From NCBI GenBank assembly GCA_016926575.1, contig JAFGOJ010000460.1, positions 1-10,904 of the forward strand: a DNA stretch of 10,904 nucleotides. The letters run 5' to 3'. The stretch's first letter is position 1; every line of letters starts with the position of its first letter. This document shows positions 1 through 6,131 of this stretch, one piece after another. The notes beneath the pieces are model-generated. The model worked only from the letters and a program-made list of their open reading frames with translations, did no database searches and was not told the DNA's origin. A program made the translations under genes and the position numbers. The stretch comes from Anaerolineae bacterium. GTDB lineage: Bacteria; Chloroflexota; Anaerolineae; B4-G1; DUEL01.

Positions 1-36
1 CCTGCACCCCGCCGGGGAAACCTGCGGTTTCCCCGG
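1..36. repeat. Copy 1 of a 32-nt intergenic repeat containing a hairpin
   Basis: Bases 1-32 are identical to 1523-1554. Here CCGGGGAAACC (12-22) pairs perfectly with 26-36 around a TGC loop, giving an 11-bp stem. The repeat may extend beyond the left edge. Confidence 0.8.
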
Positions 37-82
37 ACCCCTTCCGCAAATGGGCCTGGGTCAACGCCTAAGGCGGCCTTCA

Positions 83-113
83 CCCTCCCGCAGGTTCCAA
101 ACCTGCGGGAGGG
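83..113. repeat. 14-bp perfect hairpin downstream of the last MFS gene
   Basis: CCCTCCCGCAGGTT (83-96) and its exact reverse complement (100-113) flank a 3-nt loop (CCA). It lies 36 nt beyond the MFS stop on the minus strand and could end or protect the transcript. No T-run follows on that strand, though TTTT occurs at 120-123 on the plus-strand side. Possible terminator for a plus-strand transcript from outside cannot be excluded. No gene is seen in 1-148. Confidence 0.7.
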
Positions 114-148
114 TCGGCGTTTTCGTCCATCGGTTGTGAACAAAGCGA

Positions 149-1387
149 TCATGCCTGCTGCTTCTTCACGCCCTTGGGCAACAGCAAGATCAGCGGAAGG
201 CCCAGGAGTGAGCTGAGCCCGCTGATAATGAATGCGACGCGCATACCGTGCCGGTCTGCCAGTACCCCCAGCAGCACCACGATGCCCGAGCGTATCAAAA
301 AATTGATCGACTGGTAGACCCCCGTCGCCAGGGCGCGATTTTCTGGGAAGTGCTCTTGCACCATGGCCATAAACACAGGCGTGATGGACAGCGAGAAGAA
401 GCCCAAAATGAGCAGAAGCGGCAGTTGCAGCCAGATCGTATCTGCCCGGTAGATGAAAAGGAAGATGGCGACAGACGTCACCCCCATCGCCACGAAAAGG
501 ATGATCCGACGGCCCAGCCGGTCGCTGAGCGTGCCGCCCAACAGCGCGCCGAAGACGCCGGCGGCCTGATAGACCGACAGCGAAGCTCCGGCCAGCCACA
601 GGCTCGATCCCTGCTCGGAAAGCAAGATGGGCAAGTAGGTGGCCAACGAGGCGTTGATGAAGTCGCGCACCACAATGATCAACATGAGCGGGAGCATGAA
701 GACGCCGATGCTGCGCGTCAGGCTGCGCCATTCGATGGGCTCCGGGTCCTTGCGCTTGATGTCGGACACGTTGCGCAGTTGGTAGTATAGCAGAACGGAC
801 GTGATCGGGCCAGCAATCATCAACCAGGGCGTGCCTCTAAGTCCTATCAACTGGACTGCGGTGACGACTGTCAGAGGTCCCAACGTGCGGCCCAACTCGC
901 CGCCCACCATCCACCACCCCATCCCGCGGCCCAGCTTCTTACCCGACAAGTGGCCGATGACCGCCGGCCCGGCCGCGTGGATGCTGGCCGAGCTGATGCC
1001 CGCCACCAACAGCATCATCGCCATCACCGCGTAGCTCGGTGCGACGCCAAGCAGGCTCATCGCCACGGCGGTGACCGTCGGGGCCATGATGAAGAACGGC
1101 CGCAGACTGACCCGGTCGGCAATGTGGCCCAGGATCGGCTGGAAGAGCGACGGCCACTGCATGAACACCGTCAGCAACCCGGCCTGCGCGGTGCTCATCG
1201 ACAGATTTTGGATGAACGTGGGCAGCAGCGGGTTCAGGAACCCGGTAAACGTGTCGTGAACCGCGTGGCCGGCGCTGATGGTAAGCACACCGGCGGTGTG
1301 AAAGTGATTCTCCGCATCGACCTCAGCCTGAGCTGCTATGGCCGCTTGCGTATCGGTGATGGTTGAAGCTGATTGATCTTCACTCAT
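149..1387 (-). CDS. MFS transporter, Fsr (fosmidomycin resistance)-like
   Basis: A 412-residue membrane protein with about 12 hydrophobic segments, preceded by a soluble, acidic N-terminal tail of about 30 residues. The first segment carries GHAVHDTFTGF (residues 40-50), and segments 4-5 carry SSASIHAAGPAVIGHLSG and then GRGMGWWMVGGELGRTLGP. This layout (His and Asp in TM1, His in TM4, Gly-rich TM5) resembles the Fsr branch of the major facilitator superfamily. Motif A is present in both halves: GHIADR near 87-92 and GGTLSDRLGRR near 284-294. The family exports or imports small molecules using the proton gradient; the substrate cannot be read here. The start ATG has only a distant purine-rich stretch (AGGGGG, about 13 nt upstream). 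The gene is 185 nt downstream of the other MFS gene, behind a hairpin-rich spacer, so it could be a separate unit. Family confidence is high, substrate unknown. Confidence 0.9.
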   Translation of the reverse strand: MSEDQSASTITDTQAAIAAQAEVDAENHFHTAGVLTISAGHAVHDTFTGFLNPLLPTFIQNLSMSTAQAGLLTVFMQWPSLFQPILGHIADRVSLRPFFIMAPTVTAVAMSLLGVAPSYAVMAMMLLVAGISSASIHAAGPAVIGHLSGKKLGRGMGWWMVGGELGRTLGPLTVVTAVQLIGLRGTPWLMIAGPITSVLLYYQLRNVSDIKRKDPEPIEWRSLTRSIGVFMLPLMLIIVVRDFINASLATYLPILLSEQGSSLWLAGASLSVYQAAGVFGALLGGTLSDRLGRRIILFVAMGVTSVAIFLFIYRADTIWLQLPLLLILGFFSLSITPVFMAMVQEHFPENRALATGVYQSINFLIRSGIVVLLGVLADRHGMRVAFIISGLSSLLGLPLILLLPKGVKKQQA

Positions 1388-1428
1388 AAGGAATCAACAT
1401 CCCCCTGGTTATATGGCTCTACGCAGTA

Positions 1429-1470
1429 GGGCAGGTTTCCATACCTGCCCGGCGGGTAAGAAACCCGCCG
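1429..1470. repeat. Two adjoining hairpins in the MFS-MFS spacer
   Basis: GGGCAGGT (1429-1436) pairs with ACCTGCCC (1443-1450); then CGGCGGGT (1450-1457) pairs with ACCCGCCG (1463-1470). The two share base 1450, and the loops are 6 and 5 nt. They lie in the 185-nt gap between the two MFS genes, which carries no gene. Confidence 0.75.
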
Positions 1471-1495
1471 CCCTCGTCTAATAAACCTTGCAGCA

Positions 1496-1515
1496 GGGCG
1501 CGGCATGCCGCGCCC
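1496..1515. repeat. 20-bp perfect palindrome
   Basis: The half-site GGGCGCGGCA is followed directly by its exact reverse complement with no spacer. It has the look of a dispersed GC-rich palindromic repeat rather than an operator, given the neighbouring hairpins. Confidence 0.75.
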
Positions 1516-1522
1516 CTAGGCC

Positions 1523-1574
1523 CCTGCACCCCGCCGGGGAAACCTGCGGTTTCCTTCCGGTTTCCCGGACCCCT
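1523..1574. repeat. Copy 2 of the 32-nt repeat with an internal duplication
   Basis: 1523-1554 repeats bases 1-32 exactly. After it, both copies resume with CGGACCCCT, but this copy first has an extra GGTTTCC-type unit (GGTTTCCTTCCGGTTTCC), breaking the perfect 11-bp stem of copy 1. It runs up to the stop codon of the MFS gene at 1573. Confidence 0.75.
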
Positions 1575-2769
1575 ATGGTTTCACCGCACAGCGCTGCTTC
1601 CGCGCCACGCCGCGGAAGCACTCCAGGCCCAGGCCCGCCAACATCACCAGTGCGCCGCTCAGATACGGCAGGAACAGATTGGCATCGAGTGTGTAGCCCG
1701 CCCAAATCGGGCCGACGATCTGCCCCAGGCTCATGAACGCGTTGTTCAACCCCATCGCCGTGCCCTGGCCCTGCTCGGTGCGCTTCGAGATCAGCGCGGT
1801 CACCACCGGCCGCAGCAAGGAGTTCGCCATCACGAAAAAGCACGCCGTCAACAGCACAGTCACGAACGTCGTCGCCGGCAGCATGATCAGAAAGCCCACC
1901 GCGCTGGCAGCCAGCGCCACGCGAATCAGCCGCGTCTCGCCCCACTTGCGCGTCAAGGGATCGGTCAGCCCGGCCTGCACGACCGTCGACCCCACGCCGA
2001 TGGCGGCCATAATCGTGCCCACCGGCCCCGGCCCATATCCGTACCGCTGCAACGCGTACAGCCCAAAAACGCTCCAAAAACAGTTCAGGCCAAAGCTGAT
2101 GAGAAAGGAAAGGAACAGCAGATACCCAACCGGCCCGCGCAGCGCGCGCCACATCGCAGGGAAATCCGGCCCGCTCAGCCAACTGCCGCCCGGCGTGCGC
2201 ACGCGTCGTTCCGGCGGCAGCGACTCGGGCAGAAACAGCAGCGCGAATCCCAACAGCACCACGCACATCCCCGAAGCGAAATAGAAGGGGAACGTCGCGC
2301 TGACCGCCGACAGCCAGCCCCCCAACGCCGGCCCCAGCATAATGCCCGCGTACTGCGCCGCCGAAATCAACCCCATCCCGCCGCTGCGCTCTTCCTCCGA
2401 CGTGGTATCGCCGATGTAGGCCATCGCCGTCGGGAACGTGGCCGACGCCAGCACGCCCGCCAATATCCGCACCAGATACATCATCCACAAGTGAGTCACC
2501 AGGCCATAGAGCAAAAGCGTCAACGCGCAGCCCACCAGCCCGAAGATGATCACCGGCTTGCGCCCGATCCGGTCGGAGATGTTGCCCCACACCGGCGAGG
2601 TGAACAACTGCGCCACTGCGAAAGTAGCCGTGAGCAGTCCCAGATCGCGCCCGCTGGCCCCCATCGACTCCAGATAGGAGGGCAGGATGGGGATCACGAT
2701 CCCAAATGCCACCATGACGATGGCGATGGTCGCCAGGATGATGATGGTGCTGCGGTTGAGGGCACGCAT
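1573..2769 (-). CDS. MFS transporter, DHA1 drug-exporter-like
   Basis: A 398-residue, 12-TM major facilitator protein. Residues 62-72 read GNISDRIGRKP, the classical motif A between TM2 and TM3. Residues about 133-151 (GLISAAQYAGIMLGPALGG) fit antiporter motif C in TM5, which is typical of 12-TM proton-coupled exporters such as TetA, Bmr and NorA. TM1 has the DHA1-like FGIVIPILPSYLESMGAS. A cytoplasmic loop between TM6 and TM7 (around PESLPPERRVRTPG) is of normal length. I infer export of a small molecule across the inner membrane; the substrate is unknown. The ATG lies only 9 nt after the stop of the molybdopterin oxidoreductase, with a weak GAGGA overlapping that stop, which suggests translational coupling. 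It is clearly a different MFS subfamily from the neighbour at 149-1387, so this is not a recent tandem duplication. Confidence 0.92.
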   Translation of the reverse strand: MRALNRSTIIILATIAIVMVAFGIVIPILPSYLESMGASGRDLGLLTATFAVAQLFTSPVWGNISDRIGRKPVIIFGLVGCALTLLLYGLVTHLWMMYLVRILAGVLASATFPTAMAYIGDTTSEEERSGGMGLISAAQYAGIMLGPALGGWLSAVSATFPFYFASGMCVVLLGFALLFLPESLPPERRVRTPGGSWLSGPDFPAMWRALRGPVGYLLFLSFLISFGLNCFWSVFGLYALQRYGYGPGPVGTIMAAIGVGSTVVQAGLTDPLTRKWGETRLIRVALAASAVGFLIMLPATTFVTVLLTACFFVMANSLLRPVVTALISKRTEQGQGTAMGLNNAFMSLGQIVGPIWAGYTLDANLFLPYLSGALVMLAGLGLECFRGVARKQRCAVKP

Positions 2770-2778
2770 CGTATCGAA

Positions 2779-4860
2779 TCAATCCTCGTTGGGCAGTCTT
2801 TCCACCCGGCACAAGGCCGAGCGCAGCGGCGGGCAGCCCAGCACCGGGTCGGCGTGCTCGTGGTCGGTGAGCAAGTTGACGTTGGCCTCGCTCCAGCCGT
2901 GCACCAGGCCGGCCACGTCGGGGCAAATCGTGTCGGTCACCCAGGCCTTCAGCGTGACGTCCCCGCGCGGGCTCTCCACGCGCACCCGGTCGCCGTCGGC
3001 GACGCCCACCCCTCGCGCCGTGGCCGGGTTGAGCTCGACGACGGGTTCCGGCTCCCGCCGGCGCAGGCTGGGCAAGTTGCGGTGGCGCGAGTGCGTGTAG
3101 GCAGCGACCTTGTGCCCGGCGTTGAGAATCAGTGGGTAGTCCCGCGCCAGTTCCGGCGCGCCCTGCGGGCTCTCACACGGCGCGCAGTAGCGCGGCAGCG
3201 GATCGTACCCGTGGGCGGCCAGGACGTGGGAATAGAGCTCGACCTTGCCGGTGGGCGTGCGGAAGCCGCGCTCCCGGTACGTGTGGTAACGCACCGGCTC
3301 CCCCACGTAGACGCCGGCCGGGTTGTCTTCCAGATCGCGCGCGGTCAACCCCAGCGGCTCCAATTGAGCGTCGATTGACTGTTCGACGGTCTCCCAAGGG
3401 AAATAGTCGCCATAGCCCATGCGGTGGGCCAGAGTGCGCCAGAACCACCAGTCGGAGCGGCGCTGGCCGGGGTCTTTGACCCGTTTGGACAGCATCGCGT
3501 AGCCGGTCGGGCGGTCCGGGCCGAAGAAACCGGAGCGGATGACGAGCTGCGTCTGCTCAAAAGGGTCCGCCATCGGCAAGACGAGGTCGGCCAGCCGGGC
3601 CGTCTCGGTCATATACAGATCGAGCACCACGAAGAAGTCGAGCGCTTCCAGAGCGTCACGCATCGCGGCGGTGTTGGGCCAGGTCAGCATCATGTTGCCG
3701 CCCCCGGCGATCATCGCGCGCACCGGGTAGGGTTCGTGCTCCAGAATGGCGCTCACCAACGCGTCACCTGGCACGAAATCGGCCATGTCGACCATCAGTG
3801 GGTGGCGGTCGGTGCCCAGCGGCTTCAGGCCCGCCGGCAGCGCGCTCTTCAACATCATGTCGGCCAGTTTGGGCGAAGCGGATAGCAAGTGCCCGCCGGG
3901 GACGTCCAGGTTGCCGGTGAGGGCACGCAGCATCAGCACGGCGCGGATCGCGTCGCTGCCGTTGGAGTGGTGCTCCAGCGCGTTGCCCACGTCCAGGAAC
4001 GCCGGGCCGGACGTGGCGTACAGCCGGGCCGCCGCGCGAATGTCGGCCGCCGGGACGCCCGTCGTCGCCGCGACGGATTCGGGAGCGTAGGGTTCGGCGC
4101 GCCGGGCCAGTGCGTCGAAGCCGCTCGTCCACTCGGCCACAAAGTCGGCGTCGACCAGTTCCTCGAAAATGATGGTGTGGATGAAGCCCAACGCCAGGGC
4201 CGCGTCGGTGCCCGGGCGCGGCGCGAGGTGGATGTCGGCCATCTCCGCCGGGCGGGTGCGACGCGGGTCGACGACGATCAGCTTGGCCCCGCGCCGGCGC
4301 GCCTCGAGCATTCCGGGCCAGATCGTGGGCAGGTGGCTGGTGACCGGGTTGGAGCCCCACAGCAAGAAACAGTTGGTGCGCGCGCCGTCGATGCCGTAGT
4401 AAACCGCGGGCGTGCCGTAGGTCAACCGCTCGGCGATGGCGATGGGCACCGCGCACATATGCTCGTTGCGGACAAAGTTGGGCGTGCCGTAGAGATTCAT
4501 GAAGCGGCGCACCCAGCCGTCTTTGATGAACTGGAGCAGCGCGCGGCCCTGGTAGACCGCCAGCGCCTGCGCGCCGTGGTCGGCTTTCAACGTGGTCAGT
4601 TTGGCCGCGATGGTATCGAGCGCCTCATCCCAGGAGATCTCGCGCCAGCCGTGCCCGTCGCGGCGCAGGGGGACGGAAAGCCGCTGCGGGTCGTTGGTCA
4701 TCTCCAGCGCCGCGCGCGCCTGCACGCACAAGCGCCCGCGGTTGACCGGGTACTCGCGCGTGCCCGTGACGTCGACGACGCGCCCGTCCTCGACAGTCAC
4801 GTCGATGCCACAGTTGCTCCCGCCACACATTCCGCAGACGGACTTGATCACGGTCATCAT
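2779..4860 (-). CDS. Molybdopterin-dependent oxidoreductase (DMSO reductase superfamily)
   Basis: A 693-residue enzyme. An N-terminal Fe4S4 domain has Cys9, Cys12, Cys17 and Cys45; it is followed by the molybdopterin domain and a C-terminal dinucleotide-binding beta-barrel (from about YPLILNAGHKVAAYTHSRH to the end). Family signs are PVNRGRLC, GWREISWDEALD, WGSNPVTSH, VVDPRRT and RPGTDAALALG. Cys136 in RNEHMCAVP sits where the metal-ligand Cys/Sec/Ser usually lies, so I propose it binds Mo or W. There is no twin-arginine leader, so it should be cytoplasmic. No dedicated small Fe-S or membrane subunit is adjacent; the ferredoxin-like proteins upstream could be partners. Oddities: the cluster spacing is CxxCx4C rather than the usual CxxCx3C, and CxKG is replaced by CVQA. 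Two ATG codons are in tandem (4860 or 4857). The reaction is not assignable; a formate dehydrogenase or a polysulfide-type reductase are possibilities. Confidence 0.93.
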   Translation of the reverse strand: MMTVIKSVCGMCGGSNCGIDVTVEDGRVVDVTGTREYPVNRGRLCVQARAALEMTNDPQRLSVPLRRDGHGWREISWDEALDTIAAKLTTLKADHGAQALAVYQGRALLQFIKDGWVRRFMNLYGTPNFVRNEHMCAVPIAIAERLTYGTPAVYYGIDGARTNCFLLWGSNPVTSHLPTIWPGMLEARRRGAKLIVVDPRRTRPAEMADIHLAPRPGTDAALALGFIHTIIFEELVDADFVAEWTSGFDALARRAEPYAPESVAATTGVPAADIRAAARLYATSGPAFLDVGNALEHHSNGSDAIRAVLMLRALTGNLDVPGGHLLSASPKLADMMLKSALPAGLKPLGTDRHPLMVDMADFVPGDALVSAILEHEPYPVRAMIAGGGNMMLTWPNTAAMRDALEALDFFVVLDLYMTETARLADLVLPMADPFEQTQLVIRSGFFGPDRPTGYAMLSKRVKDPGQRRSDWWFWRTLAHRMGYGDYFPWETVEQSIDAQLEPLGLTARDLEDNPAGVYVGEPVRYHTYRERGFRTPTGKVELYSHVLAAHGYDPLPRYCAPCESPQGAPELARDYPLILNAGHKVAAYTHSRHRNLPSLRRREPEPVVELNPATARGVGVADGDRVRVESPRGDVTLKAWVTDTICPDVAGLVHGWSEANVNLLTDHEHADPVLGCPPLRSALCRVERLPNED

Positions 4861-4885
4861 CTACTTCTTACGTAACTGCTCTGGT

Positions 4886-4922
4886 AACCTTCCCGGAAGC
4901 TACAGAAGCTTCCGGGAAGGTT
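4886..4922. repeat. Perfect hairpin, 16-bp arms and 5-nt loop
   Basis: Arm 4886-4901 (AACCTTCCCGGAAGCT) is the exact reverse complement of 4907-4922; the loop is ACAGA. Each arm contains a smaller 5+1+5 palindrome (CTTCC-C-GGAAG). It lies in the 87-nt gap between the opine dehydrogenase and the molybdopterin oxidoreductase. There is no T-run in either direction, so terminator activity is doubtful. Confidence 0.85.
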
Positions 4923-4947
4923 GTGAACATCGGTGTCCAATGTTATG

Positions 4948-6060
4948 TTATACACGTCGACCGGTCGTCACGAACTCGATGATCTGGTCCCGATCGAGGC
5001 CATCCAGCCCAAGGTCGGCCAGCGTCAGGCCATCGGCGCGGTAATCGTAGCCGGTGAACACGGCCAGAATCTCGGTCATCGCCGTCATCACCGGGGTCTT
5101 GATCCCCACCACCGCCGCCAGTTCTTCCATCGGCAGGAAGGAGTAGCAGATGTCTTCGACCAGCAGTCGCTCGACCTCGCTGATGTGATTCCACTTCTGC
5201 GCGTGCGGGTCGGTGGGTGCGCCGTGCTGTTCGTACAGGCTGTCGCCTTCCAGTTCGTAGATCTCCCCGCAGTCCGCGGGCCAGGTATCGGTCTGGCAGT
5301 CGTAGGCCGCGGCCACTGCCATGCGCTCCACGTCGTGGGCGTCGGTGAGTTTGGAGCCACACAGCGAGACCTCGCCGTAGAAGTGGAAGATTTGCGCGCG
5401 TTCGAAGAAGAAGGCGGCTTTGGGGATGGTGATTTGCGCGTGGACGCCGGGGTTGCCCGGACGGAAATTCAACTCCAGCACGTTCTTGCACAGCCGCGTC
5501 TGGGGGTAGACCTGGCGCACGCGGGCAATGGCCGCGTCGTTCCCGGCGGCGGGCCAGGCCGAGATGTAGAGCGCGCGCTTGTAGTTGCCAATGTCGACCG
5601 AAGCGGGGCCGATCTTGGCGCTCAGGTAGGGCATGATACACATCTCGGCGAAGACGTACCGGTCGAACGCGCCACTCATTTCCAACACATCCCGGTGACG
5701 CAGCGTGGCCCAGTAGCCGGTCGTCACCACCACAACCTGCCCTTCGTTGAAATGCGGGGCTAATTGCTCCAGAAAGGGGGCGATCGCCATCGCAGGAACG
5801 TTGATGAAGACCAGGTCGCTTCCTTCGAGCGCCTCCTCCGCATCGGAGGTGATGCAGTTCAGCACCGCCAGCCCGGTCTTGCCCGAGAAGGTGCGGCCGG
5901 TCAGGTGAATTCCGCCATTGGCCCGGATGGGGTCGAGGGTGTGCGCAAACGCGGGCACCTCGTACAGATTGACGCGACAGCCCATCAGCGACAGGTCGGC
6001 GGCCATCGCCATGCCGCCACTGCCACAGCCACAGATCGTAACGTTAGGCCAAGTCTTCAC
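4948..6060 (-). CDS. NAD(P)-dependent opine dehydrogenase (octopine/nopaline DH family)
   Basis: The product is 370 residues if translation begins at GTG 6060, which has AAAAAGGAG 7 nt upstream; the open frame runs further up but only through the intergenic hairpin and the end of the previous gene. Residues 7-16 (VTICGCGSGG) form the GxGxxG dinucleotide-binding turn of a Rossmann fold. The all-alpha C-terminal domain has the family's NPxxH motif (GNPGVHAQI, N203 to H207; the His is the expected catalytic base) and the late block ISEVERLLVEDICYSFLPMEELAAVVGIKTP, which matches the family pattern RyltEDvPyGLvpl...lGvptP. Such enzymes reductively condense an amino acid with a 2-oxo acid, or oxidise the resulting opine. 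Direction and substrates cannot be read from sequence. The cofactor is NAD(P)H. Neighbours are a family-5 binding protein upstream and MFS exporters downstream. Confidence in family is high. Confidence 0.92.
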   Translation of the reverse strand: MKTWPNVTICGCGSGGMAMAADLSLMGCRVNLYEVPAFAHTLDPIRANGGIHLTGRTFSGKTGLAVLNCITSDAEEALEGSDLVFINVPAMAIAPFLEQLAPHFNEGQVVVVTTGYWATLRHRDVLEMSGAFDRYVFAEMCIMPYLSAKIGPASVDIGNYKRALYISAWPAAGNDAAIARVRQVYPQTRLCKNVLELNFRPGNPGVHAQITIPKAAFFFERAQIFHFYGEVSLCGSKLTDAHDVERMAVAAAYDCQTDTWPADCGEIYELEGDSLYEQHGAPTDPHAQKWNHISEVERLLVEDICYSFLPMEELAAVVGIKTPVMTAMTEILAVFTGYDYRADGLTLADLGLDGLDRDQIIEFVTTGRRV

Positions 6061-6067
6061 GCGCGCG

Positions 6068-6076
6068 CTCCTTTTT
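6068..6076 (-). promoter_or_regulatory. Ribosome binding site fixing the GTG start of the opine dehydrogenase
   Basis: On the minus strand AAAAAGGAG ends 7 nt before GTG 6060. This selects the GTG start directly in front of the Rossmann fold and rejects the longer upstream extension of the frame. Confidence 0.75.
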
Positions 6077-6081
6077 CGGTG

Positions 6082-6118
6082 AGACCTCGGAGGTCTTCGA
6101 GAAAGGCCTCCGAGGTCT
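6082..6118. repeat. Perfect-type hairpin, 16-bp arms and 5-nt loop
   Basis: Arm 6082-6097 (AGACCTCGGAGGTCTT) pairs with 6103-6118 with a single G-T wobble; the loop is CGAGA. The left arm is itself a 7+1+7 palindrome (AGACCTC-G-GAGGTCT), so the element is nested. It fills most of the 71-nt gap between the binding-protein gene and the dehydrogenase gene. No T-run follows on the minus strand, so it is not a standard intrinsic terminator. A role in mRNA processing or stability, or a dispersed palindromic repeat, is possible. Confidence 0.8.
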
Positions 6119-6131
6119 ACAACGCTATTCT

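Noticed and set aside
83..113. Intrinsic terminator for the minus-strand transcript.
   Set aside because: The stem is strong but no T-run follows on the minus strand, so I list it only as a hairpin; the same holds for 4886-4922 and 6082-6118.
1478..2926. A 482-codon minus-strand frame overlapping the DHA1-like MFS gene.
   Set aside because: It is the alternative frame of a strongly supported MFS gene and begins inside the molybdopterin gene; the product is Arg/Gly-rich.
3889..4875. A 328-codon plus-strand frame opposite the molybdopterin enzyme.
   Set aside because: The opposite strand codes for a clear family member; the antisense product is Arg/Ala/Val/Gly-rich with no motif.
4948..6060. 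Direct assignment as staphylopine/pseudopaline dehydrogenase (cntM).
   Set aside because: The NPxxH and the late EDxxY...P block fit the octopine/nopaline family; CntM belongs to a different family, so only a functional analogy is proposed.
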